The notes under the pieces: model-generated
What the model was told of the DNA's origin: nothing
The model's database searches: none
What the model saw: only the letters and a program-made list of their open reading frames with translations
Program-made: the position numbers and the translations under genes
In this document: positions 46,395 through 57,882 of the stretch, piece by piece
Layout of the letters: every line of letters starts with the position of its first letter
Numbering within the stretch: the first letter of the stretch is position 1
DNA from: Botrytis cinerea B05.10
Taxonomy: Eukaryota; Ascomycota; Leotiomycetes; Helotiales; Sclerotiniaceae
Assembly (NCBI RefSeq): GCF_000143535.2
Contig: NC_037321.1
Location: 2,232,001 to 2,296,000, forward strand
Reading direction: 5' to 3'
Length of the DNA: 64,000 nucleotides

Positions 46395-47216
46395 ATGTCA
46401 CTCCTTCGTCCTTCTATCGCAGGGCGATTACTGCGCGCAACAGGCCCTACCGGGCTGCGCTCCATACCAAATGGAGTGAGATGCGAATCTGGTGTCCCTC
46501 TCACACCTACGAACATGCCAAACCCTAAACGTAAAGAAGGAGAATCATCGATGATCAACCACCCACAATCAAAGGATACACTGGTTAAGCATAACCAACC
46601 AGATTATGGAGTGGAGGTTGACCAAGCTGCTTCGTGAGTCTTCCATGGGGAATGCAAAGGGAAATTGTATAATGGAAGGAAGAACGGTTACTGATGGGAA
46701 ACTGGCAGATTGTTCACACCCATCCCAAAGCGTGTTATGAATGGTAGCGAAGAGGGAGACGTTCTGCCAGCTGCAGTTCTATCTGGTGCTCCAATCGAGT
46801 TGCAAGCTCGAACAGTCCGGTATGTTCACAATCAACTCCAAGCTTTACATAACGATCGCACCAATGTCTAAATTTCCGAGTAAATAACTGATACAAAATT
46901 ATCTAGCATCTATCGACCTGCCAAAACCGCCACACAATCCGGTGATTGGCATGGTCATCACTGGCGCATGGACTGGGATATTTTGTCCAAGGGCCACCGT
47001 TGGGAAAATCCTCTTATGGGTTGGCAATCGTCAGCCGATTTCATGCAAGGCACAAACGTAAACTTCAAAACCAAAGAGGATGCGATTAGATTTGCAGAGA
47101 AGCAAGGTTATGAATATTTCGTTCAAGAGCCAAATGTTAGGAAGGTTGCGCCAAAGGCATATGCAAACAACTTCTTATGGAGTGATAAGAAGTTGAAGCA
47201 CATTAGGACAAAGTAG
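46395..47216 (+). CDS. NADH:ubiquinone oxidoreductase NDUFS4-like subunit (21 kDa)
   Basis: Exons 46395-46633, 46709-46819 and 46907-47216 encode 219 residues. An Arg-rich mitochondrial presequence (MSLLRPSIAGRLLRATGPTG) is followed by a conserved ETC-complex domain: APIELQARTVRIYRPAKTATQSG, then HHWRMDWDILSKGHRWENPLMGWQSSADFMQGTNVNF, then TKEDAIRFAEKQGYEYFVQEP. The basic end KKLKHIRTK is like that of Neurospora nuo-21 and human NDUFS4. This accessory subunit sits at the base of the complex I matrix arm, next to the FMN module. Introns are 75 and 87 bp. The ATG chosen is the only one in frame that precedes the presequence. Confidence 0.93.
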
Positions 47217-50200
47217 AGGATGCATGGCGAGAATAAACGAGAAATTTTGGGCATGGGGGGAAGAAGACTGTACATATCCGGATGAGCGAGGCAGACATAT
47301 TTAGCTGCTTGAATTGAAGATGCATTTATGATTGAATCCTTATTTGTTTAGCGAAACGCAGTGGGATTCGCCTACGCTCCGTCAAGGCAGCGACGATGAG
47401 GACCATCAGACTGGCCAAGATGCCTACTTTGATGCAAGTACATGAGTAGCGTAAAGTTGGCAGCCAGAAAAAAAACTTAGTCCTACTATTTCTGAAAATT
47501 GATGTCCTTGACGTCGCGCGTTATCTCACAGTTCTCTGCCATCGATATCATTCCTCGGTATGTTGCACTCTCTCATTACTTCTTTCTTACTCGTCCATAA
47601 CATTCTTATTTCTTTCTATTACCAGGAATTGATCAAGAGGGAAGTCAGTCAAGAATGCCTTTTCGCCTCAATCAACATGGCTCTTCTTGCTTCGCACTCC
47701 CTATAAGATACTCACTTGCCAGTACCAAAACCAGACTAACACAAACTTTAAACTTCAAAGAAAGTTCAATTCTTTCATAGCAATAAGTTTTGTTGCATAT
47801 CGCATCTTAAATGAGACCCAGTTCTCGAATCCATTTACCAAACTCTAGAGACCTTTAAAACTCTTAAAAATTACATATATGGCATGGGCAGAAGGAGAGT
47901 TACAACATCCTATAGGGGTCAAACCACCATGTCGAGTATGACCTTCACAAGTTATGTTCAAAATGAAACATTCCGATTTGGGAGATGTGAAATAAAGTTT
48001 TCATTGGAAAAGTTAAAAGACCGCCGGCTACATTGGAACAGTTGTGTTGCACATCACGTCTTGAAAAGTGGCTTCTTTTTCAAACCTATACATCGACACT
48101 TAGAAGCAATCTCAATATTACTAAATCCTATAAATCGATTAACAAGAAGCAAAACTAGGAGTCTGCTCTGAATTCATTACGAACAGATCAGTATTTCTTA
48201 CAAATCTGTCGGTTCCAGGTCATCAAACCAAACCAAAAATCTGAAGAACCTTAATGAACGCTAGTGATATCAGAAAGTGATTTGTTGCACATCGTAAATT
48301 TTCATAAATGCTATTTTCAACAATGCATGCACATCATGTTTCCCATGGTTCAAGTCAATATTACACTGAGTTTGTTGTGCTTTACTAGAAGAAGCAGGGT
48401 TATGTTTCAGTTGAATTTTGAAGTCATAGTAATGAGCGATGAATTTATAATAGGATTTTTGTCCCCGAATATGAGGATTGAGGAGAAGAAATCGAATTGC
48501 GGGCTTGATGAATGAGAATGGCCCCGGGTGGCTCGAGAAGGGTGAATGTTGACTACATTTGGCAAGTTTTGTTAGTATTTACGCATTCGGGATTCTCAAG
48601 GTGATGGATGGATTGGGATATTGATGGTGGCTATGATGTGATTTGAGGAGGGTTTGGCGTCGTTTCTATGTGGAATGGGGTAGCCGAATCATGTAAATAT
48701 CAGCTACTTCTGTTGCTCCTTTCAAATATTTAACAGTTTCCTGAGTATTGACATCATAACATCAAGCGCTTATGATCATCTTCCATCTGTACCGGGTCGT
48801 CCAAAACACGTTGACCACCATCTGTTGTTTGCCATTGATACATTAATTATGTCAGAACTATTGATGTAATCAAAAAGCATTCTCTAAATTTGTGAGGTTC
48901 GAATGTTTTATTCATTCGGGCTCTTGCAATATGTGAGCCGTCTTTGTCCAAGTTACTATTGCCATGTTCTGTCATCATAGTCTATGATGGCTTTTTTTTA
49001 CGACTTATAATGTAGTCAACTCTTACGCCCCCAGAAAACACTAATATAGGAAGACCTTTCAAATCCTCAAAAACCATAGAATATAAACATCCACAGAAAC
49101 GGTATCTCTGGAAAACAAACATCATGCGAGCACCTATTCACTCTTCCGTCAAGTCCTCACTTGAACCCCCAACTAAAAATCGTAGTATTCCTTTCGTAAT
49201 CTCATTATATTCAGTATGTATATCCCTACTTTGACCAGGCTTTCAATTTTTAAGCCAGATCGGGAAAGGATATAGCTGTCCAAACTCAAATTGGTCACTA
49301 TTGAAATACCTCCTTGGAGGGGCTTTGGATAGTGGCCACAACTCATCGTCAATTTCTTTTATATCTTGTTGAGGAAAAGGGAAGAACTAGTGGTACATAA
49401 CAGCTCTGTGGCAAGTTAATAAGCAACCAGTAAAAGCAGCAAAGTTGTAAGTGCCATTCTTGTAAAGTGATCTAGGAGGACATTTGGGGGGAAAATATTT
49501 ATGTGGAATAGAAATTCGGAATTCACATACAAGTTCCGGGCTTGGTCGTAAGAAACCCCTGGAATTTAGCGAAGTTCTTTGCAAATATATCCTGGGTGAA
49601 ACAGACAGTTCGAGCAGTTGATCGGTGAGCGTATGGCAGGAACTGATTTTACCTTCCTGGCAAGATCTCATTGATGCTAGTAGGAATTGGTATGTGTTAT
49701 ACCGGATTTTGCGAATTTTCTCACCCATTTCCCAGAGCTAACCCTAAAACGGCGGTCATCAAAACTTACAACAATTATCTGCGCGATGGCTCTGTGGTAA
49801 AACGTAAATTCGATACCAACTTTAATGAGAGACCAGAAAACCAGTGTTGCATCTTCATTGTTTCCAGTGGTCAGCTCAAGCCACTGACAGAAAAGTCTTC
49901 AAACAAGACTTTCATATCCATTCTTTTTGGTGTGATGAATTAAAAAATCCTGCCCGAGGAACAAGCAAGACGTAGGAGTATTCTAGCTGTGGTAAGATAT
50001 CATTCCCGTTGAAGATCGTGCTGCGAACTTGGATTTTGGACGTGCTTGCAATCTGTACACGCGGATGTAGGTATTCCTTCTTCTTCTCCCTTCAGTTTTG
50101 GGCGTCGATGAATAGGCACTACCTAATTATCTTAGGAATATTTTCCCTAGACTGAGGTGACACTGTGCCTCTAATTCAAATCAGTTTCTTGCGACTTCCA

Positions 50201-50566
50201 AGAAGTGAGATAAAGATATGACCTTGTAGAAAGTAATTCTTTCCAGACGTCGCATCTTGTATGACCTTTACACCTCCGATGCGGCTCATAGATGACTTAG
50301 GAACTTTCCTCTTATACAAACACTTTACACCTTTTGTACCCATGAGTATTCAAAAGGAGACTCTCAAGATACCTCCGGATAAATTAACTAGATTCGTTAC
50401 ATAATACATGATAATTGACAGGGGGGGGGGGCTGAAGTTTGAGAATTATCCAAGGTTGGCGCTTGTTTCACTAGCGAGATAAGTTAAGCGCGTCTCGGCG
50501 TCTTATTGATTGCTGAATCTCGAAAGTTTATCGACAAGTAGCAATACCTACCTTGCCACCTTCGAA
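47217..50566. other. Long gene-free interval
   Basis: About 3.35 kb with no frame I can support as coding; those present (for example plus 47884-48171, 48264-48515, 49671-49943; minus 49387-49728) lack domains and splice partners. Composition is ordinary to mildly AT-rich with no RIP-like saturation. An 11-G run lies at 50421-50431. It may hold unrecognised short or non-coding genes. Confidence 0.45.
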
Positions 50567-53500
50567 ATGGACGACCTCGAATCCCTTGAAATCCTTTCTT
50601 TGGTCCAGAGAGTGGCCTCTGAACTGCACAATCATCTTGGAATAAGTGATAAAACTCTCGCCGAATTTGTTATTGCGCAACGTGCAGAATGCAGTTCTCT
50701 CGAAGAATTCCAGAAGAAGCTCGAGGCAATTGGCGGAGACTTTCCTCAAAGTTTAGTTGAGAGTGTGGATCGCCTGGTTTTGACGATGCATCCGAAGTTC
50801 AAAGGTGGCAAAGGTAGAAATGGCACATCGGCTGAAAATGGGAACGTTAAAGTCGAAGAGAAAACAAAGGTCTTCAGAGGTCTGGCATTACCCGACAAGA
50901 AACCGGCATGGCAAGACGAAGACGAATCTTCGAACGACTACGCAACGAACGGAGCTGATGCAATTGACGATACCCTTGCATTATTAGAAGGTCTGGCACC
51001 AAAGGCGCAACCTGTCGATGATACCCTTGCCTTATTAGAAGGCTTAGCACCCACGGCGCAACCCGTGAAGCTTGAGAGATCAAACAGAAAACGAAGCAGA
51101 AGTCCAGATCAAGATTATGACAGAGGACGAAGTCGCAGAGATAGGCATAGATCCAGATCACGGTCCGGAGATGAACCAAGGAGGCGTCGAAAGCATGAAC
51201 ATGACGAAGAAGACGAATTTGGGAGGACGCGAAAGAGCCACAAAAGTAGTCGGAGGAAAAGAGAAGATGATAATTACAAACGACCACGCACCCCCGAAAT
51301 TGACGATGAAGTTGTTCTACAGAAGATTTATGACGGCCATGTCACTAGTGTTAAGGATTTCGGTGCCTTCGTTAACATACACGGTGTAAAGGGAAAGGTT
51401 GATGGACTTGTGCATGTTTCGGCATTAGTGGAAGGGCAACGAGTAAATCATCCATCGGATCTAGTCTCGCGAAACCAACCTGTCAAGGTTAAAGTTATTA
51501 AAGTGGAGGGCAACAGAATCGGACTTTCAATGAAGGAGGTTGACCAAGAAACTGGGATGGATTTGGCTCCCCAAGAAAAGTTTCATTCTGGGGCTAATAG
51601 TGCTCCTCTTGGTAGCAAGAATGAGTATGGTTTAATTGATGAGCCTATACCAGTATTTGAAGGACAAATGTCGCGAAATTCGAGGAGGAACAAGAAGAGA
51701 ATGACATCTCCTGAAAGATGGGAGATTCGACAACTGATCGCATCCGGCGTGGTAAAAGCATCGGATTACCCAGATCTAGACGAAGATTACAACGCGACAC
51801 TGAACGGCGAGGGGGAAATGGAGCTGGAAGAAGATGTTGATATCGAGATTCGAGAAGAAGAGCCTCCTTTCCTGACTGGGCAAACGAAGCAGTCCTTGGA
51901 GTTGTCTCCCATCAGAGTCGTCAAGGCTCCCGATGGCTCACTTAATCGCGCTGCTATGGCAGGTACGACTCTAGCTAAAGACCGTAGGGAATTGAAACAA
52001 CAGGAAGCTCAAGACAAAGCTACGGAAGATGGAGCGAAGGTTGATCTTTCTGCGCAATGGAATGACCCGATGGCGAATCCAGACCAGAGACAGTTTGCTA
52101 GTGATCTTAGAACTGCGAAACAACAAGCACCTAGTAGTGAAGTCGTACCTGCTTGGAAGAAGGCTACTCAGAATAAGAATGAACCTCTAGGTCGCCGCAC
52201 GGATATGTCCATCAAAGACCAAAGAGAGTCGCTCCCAGTATTCAGATTCCGCTCTGAGTTAATCAAGGCTGTTCATGAGAATCAACTTTTGATCGTAGTT
52301 GGTGATACTGGTTCAGGAAAGACGACACAATTAACCCAATATTTAGCTGAGGCTGGTTTTGCTAACAATGGCATAATTGGTTGCACCCAACCTCGTCGTG
52401 TCGCTGCTATGTCAGTTGCAAAACGTGTCTCAGAAGAAGTTGGCTGCGAGCTTGGTCAAGAGGTTGGATACACTATTCGATTTGAAGATTGTACTAGTCC
52501 AGCCACGAAGATCAAGTACATGACAGATGGAATGTTGCAGAGAGAAGTACTGATGGATCCTGATCTAAAGCGATACTCTGTCATAATGCTGGACGAAGCT
52601 CACGAACGTACCATCTCCACGGACGTTCTCTTTGCATTATTGAAGAAAACGATAAAACGTCGACCAGATCTGAAAATCATCATCACATCTGCGACTCTTG
52701 ATGCCGACAAGTTTTCGTCATACTTCAACGAATGTCCCATTTTCTCTATCCCTGGTCGAACTTTCCCTGTAGAAGTCATGTACTCAAGGGAGCCCGAATC
52801 TGATTACCTTGATGCTGCTCTGGTTACTGTTATGCAAATTCATTTGACAGAACCTCCTGGAGATATTTTACTGTTCTTGACTGGTAGTGAGGAGATTGAC
52901 ACGTCTTGTGAAATTCTTTACGAGCGTATGAAAGCACTTGGACCTAGTGTTCCAGAGCTGATTATCCTTCCTGTCTATGCATCACTTCCTACAGAATTGC
53001 AGAGTAAGATCTTTGACCCTGCACCACCTGGAGCTCGAAAAGTGGTGATTGCCACCAACATTGCCGAGACTTCTATTACTATCGATCATATCTATTACGT
53101 TATTGATCCTGGATTTGTCAAACAGAATGCCTATGATCCAAAACTTGGTATGGACTCGTTGATAGTTACCCCAATCTCCCAAGCACAGGCCAAACAGCGT
53201 GCAGGACGTGCTGGAAGAACAGGCCCAGGAAAATGTTTCCGTCTCTACACAGAAGCAGCTTTCCAATCTGAGATGTTGCCCACCAGTATACCGGAAATTC
53301 AGAGACAAAACTTGTCTACAACTATTTTGATGTTGAAGGCTATGGGCATCAATGATTTGCTTCATTTCGACTTCATGGATCCACCTCCAACAAACACTAT
53401 GCTGACAGCTTTGGAAGAATTATACGCCCTTTCAGCTTTGGATGATGAAGGTCTTCTTACTCGTTTGGGCCGTAAGATGGCAGATTTCCCCATGGAACCA

Positions 53501-54229
53501 TCTCTTTCAAAGGTTCTTATTGCAGCTGTTGACCTCGGCTGCTCTGACGAATTGCTTAGCATCGTTGCTATGATTTCTATTCCAACTATCTTTTACCGAC
53601 CTAAGGAAAAACAAGCCCAGGCCGATCAGAAGAAGGCCAAATTTCATGATCCTCATGGTGATCATCTCACACTTTTGAATGTTTATAACAGCTGGAAGCA
53701 GAATAAATTTGCAAGTCCGTGGTGTTTCGAAAATTTCATTCAAGCACGAAGTATGAAGCGCGCAAAAGACGTACGTGATCAATTATTGAAAATCATGGAA
53801 CGATACAAGCATCCCATTGTATCTTGTGGCCGGAACACAGATAAAGTTCGACAAGCACTGTGCTCTGGGTTCTTCCGAAATTCTGCTCGAAAGGATCCTC
53901 AGGAAGGATACAAGACTTTAATTGAAAGCACACCTGTATACTTACATCCTTCGTCCGCTCTTTTCGGTAAACAAGCTGAATGGGTCATCTATCATACCCT
54001 TGTAATGACGACGAAAGAATACATGCATTGCACAACGACCATCGATCCTAAGTGGTTGGTGAGTGCTGCACCAAGCTTCTTTAAGGTGGCGGATGCAGGG
54101 AAATTGTCAAAGAGAAAGAAGGCAGAGAGGATTCAACCTCTTCATAATAAGTTTGCTGGAGAAGATGATTGGAGATTGAGTGCACAAAAGAGGCAGGGTA
54201 GGAGCGGTGGAGGTGGCACTTGGGGTTAA
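50567..54229 (+). CDS. PRP22: Spliceosomal DEAH-box ATP-dependent helicase Prp22
   Basis: A single 3,663-bp exon, 1,220 residues, starting at the first in-frame ATG. Order: an N-terminal helical region (MDDLESLEILSLVQRVASEL), a 17-residue tandem duplication at about 134-167, an RS/RD-rich stretch (RKRSRSPDQDYDRGRSRRDRHRSRSRSG as short motifs), and an S1 RNA-binding domain at about 245-325 (GHVTSVKDFGAFVNI, DGLVHVSAL). Then the helicase core: GDTGSGKTTQ at 579, TQPRRVAA, DEAH at 676-679, SATLDADKF, and QRAGRAGRTGPGKCFRLY near 876. The DEAH C-terminal and OB-fold domains follow. S1 plus DEAH core identifies the Prp22/DHX8 family, which releases mRNA from the spliceosome. The C-terminal QKRQGRSGGGGTWG tail is usual for fungi. 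Confidence 0.96.
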   Translation: MDDLESLEILSLVQRVASELHNHLGISDKTLAEFVIAQRAECSSLEEFQKKLEAIGGDFPQSLVESVDRLVLTMHPKFKGGKGRNGTSAENGNVKVEEKTKVFRGLALPDKKPAWQDEDESSNDYATNGADAIDDTLALLEGLAPKAQPVDDTLALLEGLAPTAQPVKLERSNRKRSRSPDQDYDRGRSRRDRHRSRSRSGDEPRRRRKHEHDEEDEFGRTRKSHKSSRRKREDDNYKRPRTPEIDDEVVLQKIYDGHVTSVKDFGAFVNIHGVKGKVDGLVHVSALVEGQRVNHPSDLVSRNQPVKVKVIKVEGNRIGLSMKEVDQETGMDLAPQEKFHSGANSAPLGSKNEYGLIDEPIPVFEGQMSRNSRRNKKRMTSPERWEIRQLIASGVVKASDYPDLDEDYNATLNGEGEMELEEDVDIEIREEEPPFLTGQTKQSLELSPIRVVKAPDGSLNRAAMAGTTLAKDRRELKQQEAQDKATEDGAKVDLSAQWNDPMANPDQRQFASDLRTAKQQAPSSEVVPAWKKATQNKNEPLGRRTDMSIKDQRESLPVFRFRSELIKAVHENQLLIVVGDTGSGKTTQLTQYLAEAGFANNGIIGCTQPRRVAAMSVAKRVSEEVGCELGQEVGYTIRFEDCTSPATKIKYMTDGMLQREVLMDPDLKRYSVIMLDEAHERTISTDVLFALLKKTIKRRPDLKIIITSATLDADKFSSYFNECPIFSIPGRTFPVEVMYSREPESDYLDAALVTVMQIHLTEPPGDILLFLTGSEEIDTSCEILYERMKALGPSVPELIILPVYASLPTELQSKIFDPAPPGARKVVIATNIAETSITIDHIYYVIDPGFVKQNAYDPKLGMDSLIVTPISQAQAKQRAGRAGRTGPGKCFRLYTEAAFQSEMLPTSIPEIQRQNLSTTILMLKAMGINDLLHFDFMDPPPTNTMLTALEELYALSALDDEGLLTRLGRKMADFPMEPSLSKVLIAAVDLGCSDELLSIVAMISIPTIFYRPKEKQAQADQKKAKFHDPHGDHLTLLNVYNSWKQNKFASPWCFENFIQARSMKRAKDVRDQLLKIMERYKHPIVSCGRNTDKVRQALCSGFFRNSARKDPQEGYKTLIESTPVYLHPSSALFGKQAEWVIYHTLVMTTKEYMHCTTTIDPKWLVSAAPSFFKVADAGKLSKRKKAERIQPLHNKFAGEDDWRLSAQKRQGRSGGGGTWG
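50966..51067 (+). repeat. 51-bp in-frame tandem duplication inside PRP22
   Basis: Two adjacent 51-bp copies (50966-51016, 51017-51067) encode DDTLALLEGLAPKAQPV and DDTLALLEGLAPTAQPV. The proteins differ at one residue of 17; the DNA differs mostly at third positions. Confidence 0.93.
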
Positions 54230-54780
54230 CAAGGGAGCTTATATGTTGATTGTACGATATGAGGACTTATGTGGTTTATTAGCTTAGATAGAAATGCAAT
54301 GATATAATGGAATAATTATGATACCTTCAGGGAACATGTTATCATGTTGGTCAATTTTGTTTGACTTTTGAAAGGTAGTGAATATATTTATGATGTATTA
54401 TTTGTTGGAAAAACAAGTGTTTGATGAAATATTCCTTAGTTTGCAAGTCTACTCTTAGTCATCATTCAATGTGATGTCTGTCAGAAGTTTTATAGAGGGT
54501 CGAATGTAGATTTGTATTGGCAGCAAATGTGATTATAGTATGTTATAGAATCCTTCCAGCAATTCTCATGGTCAATTTCCATGCCATCTTCATCACTCAA
54601 GGCTATCTCACATTGTTAACAACCTTTTCAGCAGCAGACTTGATGGCAGATTCGGTAGCAGGTTTCGTGGTAGGCTTTGCAGCATTTGATGAATGGTTAG
54701 AGATTTCGAGAGGAGGATTAACAGCTTCGGAATGGTGATTGGCAGTTTCGGAATCATAATTGGCATTTTCGAGATTAGGT
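54230..54780. other. PRP22 downstream region
   Basis: The 3' flank of PRP22, converging on a minus-strand gene. Bases 54640-54780 are a run of imperfect TTCG/GCAGATT-like units. The minus-strand frame here, reading Leu-rich then Asn/Glu/Ala-rich, is a different frame of the downstream gene and its flank, not a separate gene. Confidence 0.45.
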
Positions 54781-55333
54781 TTAGCGGCTTCGAGTGATTT
54801 TTTGGGCAGCTCCTTTTTCAGCAGCTCCTTTATCAGCAGCAGCAGCAGCAGCAGCAGCAGCAAGCTTGGCAGCAGCCTTGCGTCTTTGTCGGCGATTCTA
54901 AATAATCTATTAGCATGAAACGAATGAAAAATGAACTTGAAGGAACTGTAGCTTACGGGACCACGTCGAATGGGGGTTACAGAAAGATTTACAGTAGAAC
55001 CAGGGCCAACATTTATCTACAAAACAACCAGTTAGTGGCGAACGCAGTCATAAGAAAGAATGTTAAACTGACAACTTGTGGGACAGGCCCATGTTATCGA
55101 AAGATGATGCATATATTGAAGACGAGGACTTGGAAAAGGCAAAATCTGGCACGGAAAATTGTTGGATGGGTAGCATGAAGAAGAAGAGAAAGGGAGTAAA
55201 AGGAATGAAGGAGAGGTGCTATACTTCGGTATTCCTAGTTCTGAGCTAGTCGACTGCTCTTACCCTGAAAGATGCCGGTCTCATAGAGTTTGCCAAATGA
55301 AGAAGTCGCGTTCTGAGATCCTTCTACCAGCAC
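54781..55333 (-). CDS. Small gene with polyalanine C-terminus, model unresolved
   Basis: Two 3' exons look solid. One, 55016-54957 (60 nt), codes INVGPGSTVNLSVTPIRRGP. The other, 54897-54781 (117 nt), codes NRRQRRKAAAKL, an Ala8 run from GCA/CAG repeats, then DKGAAEKGAAQKITRSR and stop. They join in phase 0 across a GTAAGC...TTTAG intron. Upstream, 55333-55264 can encode VLVEGSQNATSSFGKLYETGIFQ, ending at a GTAAGA donor, and about 55150-55070 can encode FAFSKSSSSIYASSFDNMGLSHK. I cannot join these to the 3' exons with a GT donor in the right phase, so the 5' structure and start are unknown. No family recognised. Confidence 0.35.
54833..54862 (+). repeat. (CAG)n microsatellite
   Basis: About ten CAG triplets with no interruption. 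On the minus strand in the chosen frame they read as Ala (GCT); in another frame as Leu (CTG). Confidence 0.9.
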
Positions 55334-56238
55334 CTCAAATCAAGTGCCGACAGTCATTCAGTTCATCAGGTGATCAAAAGGAAGATTCTTCTACCTAGTA
55401 GATGAATGAATCTGACTGCGAAATAAATCTTCATGCTATCGTTGGATTTGATGATAGTTTTAGTATCACAACTTATGATTTCCTAGACTTTGCGCAGTCC
55501 TTCACGCGAACGGATTAGACTATGGATCAAAATGAGATTTCCAAGCATTTCAATGTCACATCCAGCTTGGACCATCAAAAGAATTTGATTGTTAGATTCG
55601 GATTGGAATATTGAAAAATGCTATAAGTCTTTGCTTGGCATGCAATTTATTCTGTTCATTGCGGGAGCAACACGTAAACTCGTTTGATTTATCAAGCCTT
55701 CATTGAAGCATTTATCAGAGCTGGGAAACCATTCAAAGCTCATTTCAGGCATAAAGATGCACCCCCTCTATTCTTCTTTGAAATATGAAGTTGATGAAGA
55801 GAATGAGAATGAACAAGGCAGACATTCACAGATCTTACTTCCTTCCCGTGGTGCCCTCGATCGTACGTCGCAGCACTCGTCTTAGACTTGAAGTCCACAA
55901 GGCGAAGGTTGGTGTGGAGTTGAAATATCCCACTGCATCTTTCTCTAGATGAAGTAGAACTCTGATCAAGTTAACTTTAAACGCGCGTCTGAAAAGGAAC
56001 TCAGTATAGTAGTGTCCAGGAGATGAGATAGTGTATATTGATAGAAGCTCGCAGTTAAAACTTGGGCCTGGTTGGCATGTTTGCTGAGGTTAACAATTAA
56101 GCCAGCTACCAATTCTTTTTTTTTTTTGAGGAAAATGCATGCTCATTTCAACTAACGTAAGATTGCCTACATTTCATAGAAATACGGCGGTATCCATCCC
56201 TCGCCACTTGGTTCATCCCCCAAGACAACCATGCACTA
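55334..56238. other. Intergenic, no supported gene
   Basis: About 0.9 kb upstream of the unresolved minus-strand gene and downstream of the GFA gene. A plus-strand frame at 55703-55885 has no domain. A T-run of about 14 lies at 56116-56130. Confidence 0.45.
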
Positions 56239-56818
56239 CTATACTTTCTCTCCGCCACTTTCCGCCTTGAATTGCACCGCTCCTTCCAATCCTGATATCC
56301 ACGGGTGTCTATCCTTCACGAAGCTTTCCCATTCTGGCGTCATGACTTTCTCGAAGATTCCCATCTTCAAAATGGTTTTGCCGGGATATGCTTCGGCTAT
56401 TGATTGAATTGGGCTATGGATTTTGTTAACGATTTCATGTATAATTGGGCCTTGAGAAGGAAACTTCGAGGAACATATATATGGAGATATGAACTAGATA
56501 TGAAATGAGCAACCTACTTTCCACAGGTCTTACAAAAGTGCCTCCTAACACATTTTCCGCTTGTGGTATCATAGTCTGCATATACATTCATATTCTCCGC
56601 CCCTTTAATGGTCACTTTTTCACTCTCGATTGCGAGATTACTTCCAAATGCTAGTCTCATTGTCAGCTGTTTTCTCACGAGTCAAGATGTTTCCACATAC
56701 CCGAGGAAGCTGTCTTTCTACAATTCAGACAATGACATAAATGACCTCTTGGACGAGAGAAGAGCTCCGAATCGTTGATTGTTACGGTTACGGCGCCGCA
56801 GAGACATGTACCTTCCAT
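56239..56818 (-). CDS. GFA-family (CENP-V/GFA domain) protein
   Basis: Exons 56818-56701, 56650-56518 and 56413-56239 on the minus strand give 141 residues. Zinc-ligand cysteines fit the glutathione-dependent formaldehyde-activating fold: CLCGAV (Cys5, Cys7), CHCLNCRK (Cys28/30/33) and CKTCGN before the last intron. Family strands SNLAIESEKVTIKGAENMNVY and GKCVRRHFCKTC are present, ending with IFEKVMTPEWESFV and HPWISGLEGAVQF. These small cytosolic zinc proteins are widespread in fungi; some act in thiol or formaldehyde handling, but most have no known substrate. Intron positions (phases 1 and 2) were fixed by the continuous GFA motif order. Confidence 0.9.
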
Positions 56819-57882
56819 CTTTTCGAGGGTTGCTTCTGAGATGCTAGATATGAGATTCGGATAAGAAAGGGGAGAGTATGAAATTTTGTCGAAAGGTGTG
56901 ATGATAGCATTTCAATTGGTTTATACCTAGGTATGTATTTATGTTTCGTGTACTTCGTACAATCAATGTGTGCGGAATGAGGGCGGAATGGTATGCGGGG
57001 CATCGTCAACGTGTAACCGTTAGCGTGGGGTGATAGATATCTCCAGGATGGAGACAGTCTGAAAGTTGTTCTAGAGTTCGGAGATAGTGTTGAAATGATA
57101 ATTCTTTTTAGAGATGTTTTTACTTCTTATCATTATCACCGATTTTTGTCATTGAACACGAATCTATATCGGGAGTTCTGGGGTAGATTGGTTACCAAGT
57201 GACGCTCCATGTAGTGATAATGACGAAGGCGAAAAATCTCGATTGCAGGATAGAAGGAGACTCCAGCTGGTTTTGGAACGGTACACCCCACAAGTACCGT
57301 CTGTATTTTCGTTCTTTGATATAAAGCCAAACAATTATTTAGTCCATAATTGTACATTAAGATTTGAGAGCTTTTGATCTATTCTTCTTGGCCATTTTAC
57401 CCATGATCAGAAAACAGTGACGTGGCGTCTAGTATCAAAGCTCCCATAGCTTCAATGTACAGTTTTACTTGGGTGATTAGGTGCGTGGCTTTTCCGTTCA
57501 TGTGAAGGGAGGCTCGTTATCCAAGGTGTATACGATGCTTGAAAATATGAACTCATGGTCGTAATCGTCATTATACGTTTAACAACATGCAAGGTTTTGA
57601 ATTCGGTACGGCAAGCATTTCGGTAGTTCCGAATAGACAGGAACGTGTTGAAAGAAACAGAAATTACCCGAGAAGATGAAGGGGGAATGATCAGTCGCGA
57701 AATTGTTTTATCACTCCCGATTTTGCGATCTGCAATTTGTGAATTTGTGTGTAAAAATTAGATTCATTACTTTCATTAAGTTGGTCTTCCCCTAAAGTCA
57801 TATATATACATGTGAAAGAAGTCAGATGACGACTTGTTGTACCTAACGTCCGTCCATCGACCACGAGATATCAAGATCTTGG
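56819..57882. other. Intergenic, no supported gene
   Basis: About 1.1 kb between two minus-strand genes: the GFA promoter side and the 3' flank of the GH5 gene. The minus frame at 57136-57357 shows no domain. Confidence 0.45.

Noticed and set aside
54603..54863. Minus-strand frame starting with ten leucines
   Set aside because: It is the CTG reading of the CAG repeat; the GCT (Ala) frame is the one that continues through a clean intron into a plausible exon.
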